Assembly (NCBI GenBank): GCA_015345905.1
Contig: JADDTR010000013.1
Span: 124,001 to 188,000 of the forward strand
DNA: 64,000 nucleotides
Source: Aotearoamyces nothofagi
Lineage: Eukaryota > Ascomycota > Leotiomycetes > Leotiales > Tympanidaceae
Direction: 5' to 3'
The position numbers and the translations under genes are program-made. Within the stretch, counting starts at the first letter, position 1. Every line of letters begins with the position of its first letter. Under the pieces are notes generated by a model. That model worked only from the letters and a program-made list of their open reading frames with translations, had not been told where the DNA came from and did not search any database. Positions 11,618 to 24,014 of the stretch are shown here, piece by piece.

Positions 11618-12152
11618 TGTGTATAAATGGATTAGTAGGGAAAAGTAGGAAATTTGATGCTGTTAATTAGATCAATCCTTGTAAAATGTATGGCAAACCT
11701 GAGGCACGACATATATGTCAGATAGTGTGGTGTGGCCTTAGGCAGAAACGTATGTGATATATGATCGAGAAATACGTTATAATTTAGCTATATAAATCTA
11801 TAGAGTACTAGTAGTATATTACCGATTAGATGTAACAGCGTTTTGTTGTCCTATTCGCGGCTGGCTCTTGGGACTTTCCTGGTTGACTAAATTGAGCCTA
11901 CATATGAAGCAGCCTACTCAACTTTCAGCAGAAATAACTTCAGGTACGACTTCAAACTGTAGCATACCCATTCTCATTCAGTTAATTAAATGAATTACTG
12001 TATAGAATATTATAATTATCCATTATTCTCAATCTGTAACAGGAATTACCAACACACCGCTTTCTAAGAGCAATGAGCAACCCAAACCTTTCACAACTCC
12101 CAATCTTCAACAAAAAAACAACACGCAAAAAAGACCCAGCCTCTATCCCCCA
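11618..12152. other. Intergenic region between hypothetical gene and PKS 3' end
   Basis: About 535 bp, A+T-rich, lie between two minus-strand genes. They should contain the PKS terminator and the promoter of the downstream hypothetical gene. No open frame or structured element with support was seen. Confidence 0.4.
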
Positions 12153-15100
12153 TCAATTCTCCTCCCCGGCCTTCGGCTTCTCCGTAAACGCACTGAACTT
12201 CGACTTGAGCACAATCACCTCGCCAAGTGCCGTGATCGAGCTGCTGGTCAACAGCTCCAGCACTTGCATGCTAACCTCAAACTCCCTCGTGATCCAGTTG
12301 CGCACCTCGATCGCCACTAGAGAGTCCAGCCCATACTTCACAATCGGACTTGCGGGATCCATCTCGTCTTGTGGCACCATAAGGACGCTTGATAGCTTGA
12401 TCAACAGTCCCTCCGTGGCAAGCTGGACTGAGGCTTCGAACGTCGTCGCGGCTTTCAGGGCGTTGGAAAGCGAGATGACGGCGGCGGAGCTGGATGAGTT
12501 TAGTGCGTGTTCGGCTTGGGCGGCCTCAAGAAGATATTTGAACTTCGCGTCGCCAGTCCAGAACAGCTCGGCGGGATCAGAGCCGATTTTCATGCCCGTG
12601 ATTGCATGGTTGTTGCAAGTGTCATGTAGTTTCCCTGTGATGGAAGCAGCGAGCAGCGCGAGAATCTCTTGTTCGCAGATCGTATCACCACCTAAGGTCT
12701 CCGCCACCTGCGCCTGCTTGTCCTTATCCTCAGCGAGATATCCTACATCGCTGACGGCGGTTAGATCAAGACTCGAGGCTGGTAGACCAAGGGTATGTCG
12801 GTATTGGCAGAAGGCATTCAGGAAGACGTTTGCTGCCGCATAGGCTGCTTGGCCACGATTTCCGACAGTGCCAGCCGCTGAGGAGATGGTGATGAAGAAG
12901 TCGAGAGGGGTCGAGAGAAGGGCGTTGTGGATGTTCCAGGCGGAGGGGATTTTGGCTTCCGTTACTTTCGACCATTGATCGTATGTCATCTTCTCAAATA
13001 GAACATCATCGAGAACCATGGCGCCATGGATAACTCCGCGAACTGGAGGAAGATCAGACACGCCGGAATCGATCAGTTTATTGACTTGGGAAGCATCGGC
13101 AGCATCGCAGCGACGGACAACAATGTTTGCTCCAAGAGCTTTGCTCTCCTCGATTAACTCGGCCACCTTTCCAGTTGCCGAACCATTCCTCGAGACAAGG
13201 ACGATATTTCCTGCTCCTTTAGAAACAAGCCATCTTGCCATCGCCCGTCCAAGACCACCCGTGCCACCGATGAGGATATAAGTGGCATCCGCCTTCAGCA
13301 AATCATTAGTAACCTTTGCCGGTGCTGCTTTAACCTCATCATCCACCCCAGGCACAACCACAATCTTACCCATCGTCTTACCTCCCTGCAGCGTCCTGAA
13401 CGCACTCTCCACATCTGCGATTCTAAACACCGTTATTGGCGAAATCGGTCTAATTTTCTTCTCGTCCAGCAGTCCAAAGACATCCTTCAGCAACCTCTTC
13501 ATGAGCTTAGGCCGCTCATCCGCAACAACTGTCAAATCAACAGAGGCAAATAGAGCATTATGCTCAAACCTCGCCATCTCTAGCCTCGTGTTGCCCACAA
13601 TATCGCGTTTACCTATTTCGATAAAACGTCCGAAATGTGCCAAGCAGTCCCATGTCTCACGGAGTGCATTTCCTGCAAGCGAGTTTAGGACTACATCGAC
13701 ACCTTCGTTGTTCGTAGCGCGCTTGATGGCTTTTGCGAAGGAGACATCGCGACTGTAGAAGATGTGGTCTTCGGGGATGCCGTATTCTGTCATCAGATGC
13801 GTTTTCTTTGAGATGCTGCCCACTGTGACAAAGATCTCAGCTCCGATGAGTTGTGAAAGCAGGATCGCGGCTTGGCCGACTCCGCCAGCTGCGGCGTGGA
13901 TGAGGACTTTTTCGCCTGCCTGGAGATGTGCGAGGTCGACGAGACTGTAGTATGAGGTACAGAAAACGACGGGTATCGTGGCGGCAACTTCGAAGGACAT
14001 GGAGTCTGAGATCTTCTGCGCGCTTGTGCCTATGATATAATTAATGCTGCGTGTCTGTAGGGAAAAGGGGATGGGATCATACCAAGGCATCGAGCATATG
14101 TCGAGTAAGCACCTTCAGTCATGGCGCATACTCGGTCACCGATTTTCAGATCAGCCACCTTTGAGCCAACCCTGCTGATAATACCAGCACACTCTACGCC
14201 AATATACGGGCTTGCTAACTGGCCCATCGAGATCATGATGTCCTTGAAATTCATGCTTGTTGCTTTGACCTCGATCTCGACTTCATAATCTGGGAGGTCT
14301 GTCCCGACTACATGATCGTCGACAAAGTGCAAAGTATCCAACGCTCCGGGAGTTTCAATTGCTATCTTGAGAGGTCGACCAGGCTGGTTGAAGGGCTGGA
14401 GGTCGGGAGGGCAGTTTGAGTGAGTCTCGGTGTGCACGAATTTGTTGAGGTCGGGATCATTGTGTACTCGTGGGACTTGGAGGAGCCCGTCACGGTCAAG
14501 ATATTCCATATCATTGCTTAAACCGTGGACAAATACCGCGCTGAATATGGCGCCGATATGCTGTGCAGATGCAGAGGCAGAAGACGATGGTGAGAGATCG
14601 ATAGTAGAGAACTTAAGAAGCGTTTCAGAGCGAACGCTACGTGCGAGACCGACCACGGCATTAAGATCCGGAGAGCTGGAGGAGTGATAGGCGCCCTGAA
14701 CGGCCCATATCAGGCCGCTGGAGTTGAGAATGGCGTTCTGAACTGCGGCAAAATCGGCTGCGGAGATATTTTTAAGGAGTGGCTTTGAGAGCTCTGACAG
14801 GAAGATGATGATCTTTCCTGGCTTGACGTTGGCTAGTGTGCTAACTTCAGGAGTCTTGCTAGTCAAATGGCTCAAGGCCTCGATGACAGCCGTCAGAAGT
14901 GGTTGCTGTGTAGCCTGATCTGCAACGATAGCGACATCCAGATCAGCAATAGTGTGAGCAGCACCATTGCCATTCTCACACTCCACAACCAAGCTTTCCG
15001 ACTTCTCATCCTCAACCTCCTTCGCCGTCTCAAATGCCGGCTCCCACTCAATCTTATAGCAAAGCTCCCTAATCCCCGCTCCGTCGGCACCCGCGCCGTC

Positions 15101-18100
15101 AAAGACGGGCGTCATAGCCAAGCCTTCTATATCGATAAGCTTCTCTCCGCCTTCAATCTCCGTTACAAAAAGCTTCATCTTCGTCGCTTTCGGTTTCTCC
15201 GGCGTCGGATACCCACTACTCCAAACCCTCAGCCGGTCACCTGGCGTTGTCGTAATACCAACATTGACCGACATGCTCTGAACGAATGATGGCATGTAGA
15301 GCACGTTCAATGCGCCTGTACCTGCACCAAATATTGGCCATACGATTTGGATGAGTTGGTCAAGGAAGGCGGGGTGGAATATGTGCCCGGTTTCATGATT
15401 CAGGGGCATTTCGGCCGCGGTGTCTGGGACGACAATGTCGCTAACACAGTGGTTAGGGCCGGTGCGGCAGTTTTCCATGCTTTGGAATAGATGGCCGTAA
15501 GTTGCACCCATGGCTGATAGTTCGCTATAGAAATCAGATGCGGAGACTGGGGTTGTAGAGGATTTGTTGATGAGTTCCATCTGTGCTCTCAACTCCTCCT
15601 TATTGTCTTCTAACTGACGAGCCCCGTCAATGGCGTTGACGTTCTTTCCTACAGCCACAGCAACCAGACCGCGACAGTGCTCGATCCAACCCTTCTCCTT
15701 AACCCAGGAGAAGATGCGGAATTCATCCCAGTAGTCGGATGATAGACGGGTTCCATCGGTGTGCGCACGGAGAGTGATGTTTGTCTCGACTTCAGAGCCC
15801 TCGGCCACAATTAGAGGCCGTGAGACAGTGATTTCACGGAGTTCGAATTTATCGAATAGTACCCCGCGAGAGACTGCTCGTTGAGCGGCAGCTTCCATCG
15901 CCATAGCCATGTATCCTGCGATTGGATACACAGTCATAGATTGCATCTTGTGGTGACGCAGCCATGGCATGTCGTCTGTCTTGAGCAGATTCCGCCATGT
16001 TGGTTCCAGATCATTGGAGTAGTTGGCTAGTGTACCAAGAATATCTCTGCGTGGTGACTCGCGGTGAACATGCTTCAGTGAAATACGGGACTCGTGCCAG
16101 TATTTAGTCGCGTGGTTCCATGGATATTTAGGCACATCTGTCAGGAGCGCCGGCGTTTTAGTGGAGATTGGGAAGTTGATAGCTTTCAAATCAATCGGAA
16201 CACCCCTACTGAACAGCTTGCCTGCTAGCTCTGTAGCAGTGAGAACAGCATCCTTGTTTCGGATCAAAGCAGATGCGTAAGGAATCTTGATTGCATTTCC
16301 ACCAATCGACTTGAGGATCTGCTTGACAGGACCTTCCAGCGCTGCATGAGGTCCGAGTTCAATAATGAAATCAACCCCAGGCTTAGAAGTCCCTTCTATC
16401 GGTTGGCACATTGAGGTTACTGCCTCGGAAAAGCGTACGGGGTTCGTTAGATTCTGGACCCAATATGACACATCCAACTCCGAGCCTTGAGACCGTTTGC
16501 CATAAAGCGAGCTATGGAACTCGACCGCTGAAGTTGCCCGCGGAGCCACATGTTTAATAGTATCTCTATACTCATCTGCCACAAGATTCATATGATGTGA
16601 ATGATAAGCAGTGTCAACTCGAAGCCTCCTGTTGAAAAGCTGCAGTGCCTCAATCGCATCCTGTAATTCTGCAATGGCGTCCACGTCTCCCGAAGCGGTA
16701 ATACTTGACGGGCTATTGATGCAAGCAATGACTGCTTTCCCTTCTGATCGAAGTCGTTTCAATAATGGACGCACTTCATCTGCACCAGCTCCAACTGCTA
16801 GCATCGTTCCTTGGAGATCTGGATATTGCTTCTTGAGGCTCACAGTGCCTTGGCCGCGGTAATAGGCAATCGCCATACAGGCTTCAAGATCTAAGATATC
16901 GGCGGCAAAAGCAGCACTAATTTCACCACTAGAATGACCGGCAACAGCTGCTGGCTTTATGCCCCATGATTTAAAGAGGACTGTTAAGCCGATTTGGACA
17001 GCTGTGCATGCAGGTTGACTAATGTGAGCTTCGGTGACCTTGGACTCCTTTCCCTCTTTGGATAGTTCTTCAACCAGAGAGAAATCAGCGCCAAAAATCT
17101 TCAGGTATTTGTCGGCAGCTTCGATTGTCTGTTTGAAAATCGGATACGCTTCCAATAATTCATATCCCATCCTAGCAGACTGAGCGCCCTGGCCAGTAAA
17201 TACAAAGCCAACTCTTGGCTCGGCAGTTGATCTCGTCGGGACGGTTTCGGGGGAAGCAAGGATGGGAACGAGATCCATCGATGATATTGCGCTAATGGCT
17301 ACTTTCCATGGCAGCACAGACCGCCGCTGGCCGAGGGTGTAGGCAAGATTTCCGAGAAGACCTGTTTGGAAGACTTCGGGTCGTTGCTCGAGATAGATGC
17401 CAAGATTTCGGATCTGTCTCTCGACACTCTGTTTGTCATTGCCGGAGAGGACAAAAAGTCTTCTTGGGTTTTCGGCCTTTGCACCCATTAAACCCAGGCC
17501 ACTGACACCGTTGATGCCGAACTTTTGGGAGAGGGGAGCTCGTGCTAAGACGACATGGGCGTTTGTGCCTCCAAAGCCAAAATTGTTGACACTAGCATAT
17601 TTCTTTGCGAGAGGCCAAGGGCGGGAAGACGTTGGCACCTTTCTATGTTAGATATGAATCGTCAAACACGTGATAAGCACTTACTTTGAGATTCCATTCA
17701 GCAAAGGGGATCTGCTCGTTTCCCTTCTCGAAATTGGTGTTTGGCAAGATCAGGCCCTTTTCGAGCATCATTGCCACCTTGATGACAGAGACGAGACCGG
17801 ATGCGCCTTCCAGATGTCCAATGTTGGATTTGACGGAACCAATATAAAGCGGATCTCTTGCTGTCCGGCCTTCGCCAAATACTTCATATATCGCTTTAGC
17901 TTCGATTGGGTCTCCGACTTTGGTACCGGTACCATGGGCCTCGACAAACCCAGTATCTTTTGGGTTGAGACCATTGCTCTCATAGACAGACTTCATAAGA
18001 GCCGCTTGTGCATCACCATTTGGAGATGTGATTCCATTAGTTTTACCGTCTTGGTTGGAACCAGTAGCCATTATAACGGCACGGATAATGTCATTATCTC

Positions 18101-19182
18101 GGATAGCCTGAGCTAGAGGCTTCAAGACTAAGCAACCAGCACCCTCACCACGACCAAACCCTGATTTGCCGCGGTGGTCAAAAGAATATGACTTTCCGGT
18201 GTCGTTGAAAAGTCTATATCTGTCAGCACGAGGCATATGCTGGGTTATGAGAGGGACGTACCGGGATGAAGACATAGTAATGAAAAAATCAGGTAAGATG
18301 TTCAAATGAGAGCTACCAACAACAGCAGAGCTAATCTCACCATTCCGCAGAGATTGGCATGCCAGATGCAAAGCTACCAGACTGGAAGAGCAAGCTGTAT
18401 CGACGGTAAAACTGGGACCACGGAAGTCAAAGTAGTAGGAAAGTCGGTTTGCTAGAAGTGAAGCAGCACATCCTGTTGCCTGGAACATCGGAGTTGTATC
18501 TGTATCCCTAACATTCTGAACTTCGTAGTCGGAAAAGCTACCGCCGACATATACACCTATTTTGGTCAGCTTAAGAGCCAAAGCCAATTTTCTCAATGCT
18601 ACTTACCAACATCTTTCCCAGCAAGACTACTTTTTGGGATTCCTCCGTTCTCTAAAGCCTCATAAGCGCACTCGAGCAAGATGCGATGTTGAGGATCCAT
18701 AGAGATGGCTTCCTGCTCCGTAATGTTAAAGAACGGCGCATCAAAGAGGCCAATATCCTCTGTCAGGAAATGGGCTCCAGAAGGATTATAACAGCCCTTC
18801 TTATCCGGGTTTGGATGTCTGAAGGCTTGAGAATTGAATCTCTCTTTAGGGATTTCAGACCAGCCACACCGGGCACGCGAGCAGAGTTCCCAAAACTGTT
18901 CTGGAGTAGAGACATCGCCAGGAAGTCGGCAAGACATACCCACGATAGCGACTGGGAACGGCTCTCCCTTCGCAGGAGCTGCATCGTTCGCACTATCTTG
19001 GGCTTGCTTTTCGGCTTCGCTATTGTTGGCTAACACTCTCGACTGGAACTTGTTAGTCGGGCTCTGGAGTAAAGCGGAGAAGGACCTACGATGATATTTT
19101 CAAATCTATTGTCAGCTTGGGGGGCTTCTCCTCCGGTGTATTCATCGACAGGCGACACCGGTGTAACGGCGTGGGGAGCCAT
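12153..19182 (-). CDS. Highly reducing type I polyketide synthase (KS-AT-DH-ER-KR-ACP)
   Basis: Six exons (19182-19090, 19042-18607, 18556-18262, 18213-17685, 17638-14083, 14029-12153) encode 2261 residues; all phases close. Introns are 46-53 bp. Domains in order: KS with DTACSSSL (Cys near 232), EAHGTGT and NIGHLEG; AT with FTGQGAQ and GHSSGE (Ser near 687); DH with the His motif HHKMQSMTVYP near 1013 and a second-half DQLIQ; a non-catalytic linker; ER from about 1538 (NFKDIMISMGQL, HAAAGGVGQ); KR with GGTGGLGRAMARW near 1890 and an SSAAGTVGNRGQAAY active region; and an ACP with YGLDSLVA (pantetheine Ser near 2202). The space between DH and ER is too small for a C-methyltransferase, and the protein ends just after the ACP with no thioesterase. 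It should build iteratively a reduced, unmethylated acyl chain from malonyl-CoA that needs a separate release enzyme. The start at 19182 gives a normal N-terminus before the KS. The third intron (18214-18261) is 48 bp with no stop, so it is called from family alignment memory (SSSRLFNDTGKSYSFD). Confidence 0.95.
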
Positions 19183-22100
19183 GATCAGCTTGGTTAGAGG
19201 AAACTCAATCGAGTGAGGAGGGCGGCAGTGCGTGAGCAGGAATCTAGGGCAGATAGACAATCAAGAAAGGCGGGCATCCATAGAGAGTTTCGTAACGAAG
19301 AAATAATAATATTATACAGAGCAGTGCTCGAAGAAAGAAGCCTTCTCTCAGCACGTTTGATCGGGGGAGAGCGACGTATATTTGAATGGGACAGGCCAAG
19401 GTCTTCGGTCCAATGAAACTGAATCACAGGTTGAGCTAATGAGGGCGATGGATAATAAGGTATATATCTAAAGAATGCAGCACTATGTTTTTAGGAAGGG
19501 TGCTGACCGTTATTCCGGGTGTGAGATGCCGCTCGACAATCTGGCATCATTTTCTTCTAATTATCATCCGCGTCCGTGATCTACATGAGTATGGTGACTA
19601 TCAGAGATCTTGGCATCCCGTATGAGACTGCCGGTTCTACTTTCCCGAATTTGCTTTTTTGCCTTCACTACACCCCATTATGCAGGAAGGCTTGAGGCGC
19701 AGCAGACGTTTTGAAGGTTGTGGTTGGTTGAAGGGGATTGGGCTCCGTATTTTCCTGGGTCGTCTGTGTAGGTATCTCATCCCCTCGAGTATAAGTTCCC
19801 AACCTCAACCTCAGCGGCCGTATATCTCCACTCCCATTCCGTTCACGCTGGAGGTGGAGACGTGTGAGTGGGAGTCTGTCTGAAAACTCCGAAGCATCCC
19901 CTATTGACCTATTGAAATGGTCTGAATGCGAGCAAAAGGAGTCTACTCGGGGACCTGAGAGCTCTCATCCTTTACTCGTTGAAGTAAAGATCAGTCCAGT
20001 AGGATACCTGATCCAGGTACTGACAAGGGAGTACCACGCAAGCACCTTGAGGGATCATGCCTCAGCACGTAGTCGTATGTATTCGACATATTCCAGCAAG
20101 ATCAATGGGTTCAGCAGCCCATTAACCTCATGTTTGGCAAGGAATAGACTGAGTTATCCGCTGTGCCTAAGAGTCTAGCTGGCAGTAGTTGGCAGTAGCA
20201 GTGAGTTTACTTGCCAGTAGCTGCGAGTAGCTGTCAGTAGCTGTAAGTAGCCGGGAGGTTACTTCAAATCAAGATTAGATAGATGTCAGAACTGGCCACC
20301 TACCGGTCGTCAGTTTAAGTTTAAGCGTAACGGCGCCCTGGGGTTTGGCGACCTCTGCAGCGACTATGCTGCCCAAAACAAGGTTATATATTGTAATGCA
20401 ACAGAGTATACAAATAGATATATCATAGAGGATGTATTGCCATAACGAAAAATATTATTGCTGCCATGGTTCTAGAAAATGGCATGTTTCAATTGTCGTC
20501 CATACATCGGAGTAGAGTATATCAATACCTTAGCGACTGGAAGCACTGAAGACTGAAATTGGAATTGGGGTACACGTGACTGCTGGCTGCGCCATTGCGC
20601 TTACGTGCGCTTACCTCGTACTTGCCTTAGTACGCTCACTCCGGTCGGTAGGTGGTCCGTTGGTGGTGTTGGCTGACTAAGCGCCGTCCCGCCATCAACG
20701 TAGTTTCCTAGCGATAGACGTCCTAGTTCCTCACTATTAGCCAGCACAATATGAACAATTCACAGTCGTACGTTCGCGGTGGTGCGTTCTGACAATTACC
20801 ATGCTATAGTGCAAGCAAGTCGATCTTGACCGCCATCCCAACAGCATGCCGCTCCACTTCACTCGACGATTGCCCGGCCGTGTATCTGCCAGAGCCCAGC
20901 CAGAAAGCGCATATATATGGCCATTCTGGCGCGGGATGCGTGATTCGTGACTCGCAAATGAACAGATGGGAGAGATGGGCAGAGGCAGTCAGCAACCAAC
21001 CCTTATTTCTCCGTAGCTAACCAGGATCCAAGTCCCGACGCGTCCGTTCGGTTTCTGAAGCCTGTAGTCAGTCGTCAGTCGTCCTGGTCCTGTGGTTGAA
21101 CCCTGGAAATGGCAATCGCTGTATATACTGTGCAGTACAGGACAGGATTCCAAGCAGATCAGTCTTACATTAGTGCCCGCACCTTGCAGGGAGCGACCTC
21201 CAGCACACCCCTAGGATGATACTGCAGGATGCAGACTCCGTTCAGGACACATCTCCAACCGTGAATAGCTTCAGGTACAGTACTTCCCATTCCCACTCGG
21301 CGCTGTTCCACCTCTGCAGCTTCTCGATGGCGTCCTCCAGCGCTCTTTACAGCTCCCGCTGCACGCAATGAGACCATTCCGGAAGTATCGTACGACCAGC
21401 TCTAGCGGAGACCCGTCTGAACTTATTCCCGTCTAGTAGCTGTGGTACTGTATAATTGGCCCCCCTAAAAGGCAAGAGGGGATAGGCCCCGTCATTATAA
21501 AGTATAAAGATATGGGCTATCCGTGGAATAGCTCACGGTATCCCTAAGGCCCCTGATAGACTTCCGAACTATCAAGTCCCCGCTGTCCAGTTCTGCCTTA
21601 GCCTGCGGCTGTGCCGTCTGCGTACTAAGTCGTCGTTCAGGAGCATATAAAACGATGCTATGCCGATATAGAGAACACAGTGGTTAGACATGACACACAC
21701 AGATCAGCAGACACACCGCACTCTCGCAAGGAGGATCCATAAATCCAGCAGTAGCCTCCTCCCCTACTCCCTCTGATAAACAAGCTTCCCACTCCCATCG
21801 TCCGTCCCTCGCCCTTCCCATCCTGTCCACCAATCGCCTACCCCCAAACCTCCCATCCCCCTGCAAATCAGCCCATCCAGCACATCTACCCAAACCAAAT
21901 GAGCAGACGCGCCTCCAGAACCCCCTTCTGCAACATCCAGTATCTCATGTCCGTTTGCTGAGTCGGCATCATCGCGGTGCTCAGCTTTCTGCGAGAGCAG
22001 TCCAGGACGAGCATTCGAAGGCTGGGGAGGTATTCCTGTCGATCACTGCAAGCGTGGCGGCTTGTTAAGTTCGCAATTGGCTCTACGAGGGTTGCCGTGG

Positions 22101-22423
22101 CGAAGCCGTTTTGTCTCTTCGACGTCTGGAGGATGGCTCTTTTTTTGGAGGATACGGAATGCAAACCTCCTTATCACCTTATCTCTCTCCCTCGGTTCTC
22201 ATACTCTATCCATGATATAGTGACCTATCCATGATATAGTGACCGCCAAGTCTTTTTTTTCTCAGAGTCGAGTCGAGTCTCGAGTCCTACGCCGTGTTCA
22301 TATCTTATATTATTTATCCTCTTCATAAAACCTCTCTCGTCTATAAACCCGATCCGTAACCCCACGCACCCGGGCAACTCTTTCCTGTAGTAGAGGTTGG
22401 GATCTTTAAGCTTTCTCCGAACA
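19183..22423. promoter_or_regulatory. Divergent promoter region between HR-PKS and FSH hydrolase
   Basis: This 3.2-kb non-coding stretch lies between the PKS and hydrolase start codons. The part near 20.17-20.26 kb holds a degenerate tandem array of GTAGCTGT/GGCAGTA-like words. CACGTG occurs at about 20573 within TGGGGTACACGTGAC, a 15-mer found again in front of the transporter at 30629. No convincing gene was found: short frames at 19.2-20.2 kb and 21.2-22.2 kb lack domains. It could carry shared control sites for the two genes, but none is proven. Confidence 0.45.
20168..20262. repeat. Degenerate GTAGCTGTCA-type tandem array
   Basis: About eight loosely conserved copies of a 7-13 bp word (GGCAGTA, GTAGCTGYSA) follow one another between the PKS and hydrolase genes. 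It is visible directly; no function is known. Confidence 0.5.
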
Positions 22424-23373
22424 ATGAGGTTTCTCTGTCTGCCGGGCGCTTTTGGGAGTGCTGAAGTAAGTCTCCCTCCTCCCTGGCCTTGCTCACTGTG
22501 TTGACGCCCAGCAAACAGAACTACAAGGTCCAACTTGGTACCTCATCTCTTTCCTTCCCCCTGCTCCCTCGCTCCTCTCTCGTCTCAAGTCTAACCTTCC
22601 GACGCAACCAGCTCCCTTCGTCGACGAGCTGACGTCCGACTCCTCGGCCAGCTTCTTCTTCACCCAGGGCCAGTACGTCACGCAGCCGCCGCCGGGCTTC
22701 GAGACGTACTTCGGGCCCGCCCCGCACTACCGCTTCATCACCTACTCGGGCCTGTCGTCGTCCATCGACGCGCTGGAGCGCATCCGCGATTTCCCCGAGG
22801 GCGAGAAGCCCGAGGACGTGCTGCGCCAGATCTTCCCCGACGGCTCGGCCGGCATGTCGTGCAGCATCCGCGACGCCCTGGATGCGCTGTACGCGACGAT
22901 CGAGAAGGAGGGCCCGTTCGATGGCATCATTGGCTACTCTGAGGGCGCGACCGTCGCGAGCACGCTGGTGCTCGATGAGAAGAGGCGCGAGGCCGAGGAG
23001 GGCAGGAAGAGGGGGATCAAGTGTGCCGTGTTTTTCTCCGGGTGGCCGCCGATGGTGCCGACAGGGGACAGCATGATCTTATCCGACCAGTGTGACGATA
23101 TTATCGATATTCCCAGTGTCCACGGTATGTCGTGGTTTTCATTTATATCTCATTTCGCCCGGGGCGGACAGGATAAACTGAGTGCTGACGATTGAAATAG
23201 TGGTCGGAGCGAGTGATCCGTATCTGCACGGTTCCATGGCATTGTATAACGTCTGCGACGCGGATCTAGCGACGTTCTTCGATCACGGCAAGGGACACAC
23301 CTTGCCGAGAGACGAGAGGACGCTGAAGGAGCTGGGCGACGTGGTTAGGCGGGCCATCAGCTCTGCTGCTTGA
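22424..23373 (+). CDS. FSH-family serine hydrolase (DUF341), LovG-like candidate thiohydrolase
   Basis: Four exons (22424-22465, 22519-22537, 22612-23124, 23201-23373) encode 248 residues. Introns are 53, 74 and 76 bp and all phases close. The second exon is only 19 bp; it restores the family N-terminus MRFLCLPGAFGSAENYKVQL. The catalytic triad of the alpha/beta hydrolase fold fits S130 (GYSEG), D197 (GASDPY) and H224 (GKGHTLP). PPPGFETYFG and RDFPEGEKPEDV are also typical of fungal FSH proteins. In known systems such as lovastatin, a hydrolase of this family frees the acyl chain from an HR-PKS that lacks its own thioesterase. The gene starts 3.2 kb from, and divergent to, such a PKS, so a release role is a reasonable inference. 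Alternatives are a general ester hydrolase (Fsh1-like). Codon use is very GC-rich, unlike the PKS. Confidence 0.93.
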
Positions 23374-24014
23374 GCTGGTGGCCTCTCGGAGGTGTTTCAT
23401 ATTTGGGGGGGGGGGGTTCTTTTTTTATTTTGTTTTTTTTTATTTATTTTTTTATTTTTACCTGGCGTTGGCGTGATATCACATCTCTTGCTTCCTGCAA
23501 ACGCTTCACCAGCTAATCAGATCATTTCCGATCCCGGATTTTGAAATGGGGGGGTACTGGGACCGTCGCCATCAATCAGATACTAGACTTCAGACGCTCA
23601 GACCAAGCAAGGTTGATCGGTCCAGCGATCAGCTAGGCCACGATCGGGATCGAGAGACCTCACGCGAATGCGAGTACCGAGGGGATTCGGAATGGTTGCT
23701 GTCGCGGATCTGAGAGGCGGGAGTAGAGGCTGGTGTCTGTAGCATTCACGATGGAAGTTGTCAAAGCATGCCGTGTTTCACGAGGGTTTATCTTCGGCAA
23801 GTTCGGTTCTGTGTGTAGAATACTATGAATTGAAGGAACTTCTCTCAGGCCACCAGATTGGACCTCCACTGCTAAGTCAGCACCTAAAAGCCCGAAGACA
23901 GTAGACTAAAATATCAACAAAATGAATAGCATGCTATATCAATACTCTTTCTACACTAAATATACCATTCCAACTATTCATTGGCCACCTACTCCTAAAC
24001 GCGACTACTGACCT
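23374..24014. other. Convergent intergenic region with homopolymer tracts
   Basis: About 640 bp lie between convergent genes. Just after the hydrolase stop there is a run of G followed by long T-rich tracts (23405-23460). The rest is unremarkable. It probably contains the 3' ends of both transcripts. A minus-strand frame of 69 codons shows no domain. Confidence 0.4.

Noticed and set aside
15930-15970. Ser instead of Gly in the DH active-site motif as a sign of an inactive domain
   Set aside because: HxxxSxxxxP-type variants are, to my knowledge, common in functional fungal HR-PKS dehydratases; the second-half Asp/Gln residues are present.
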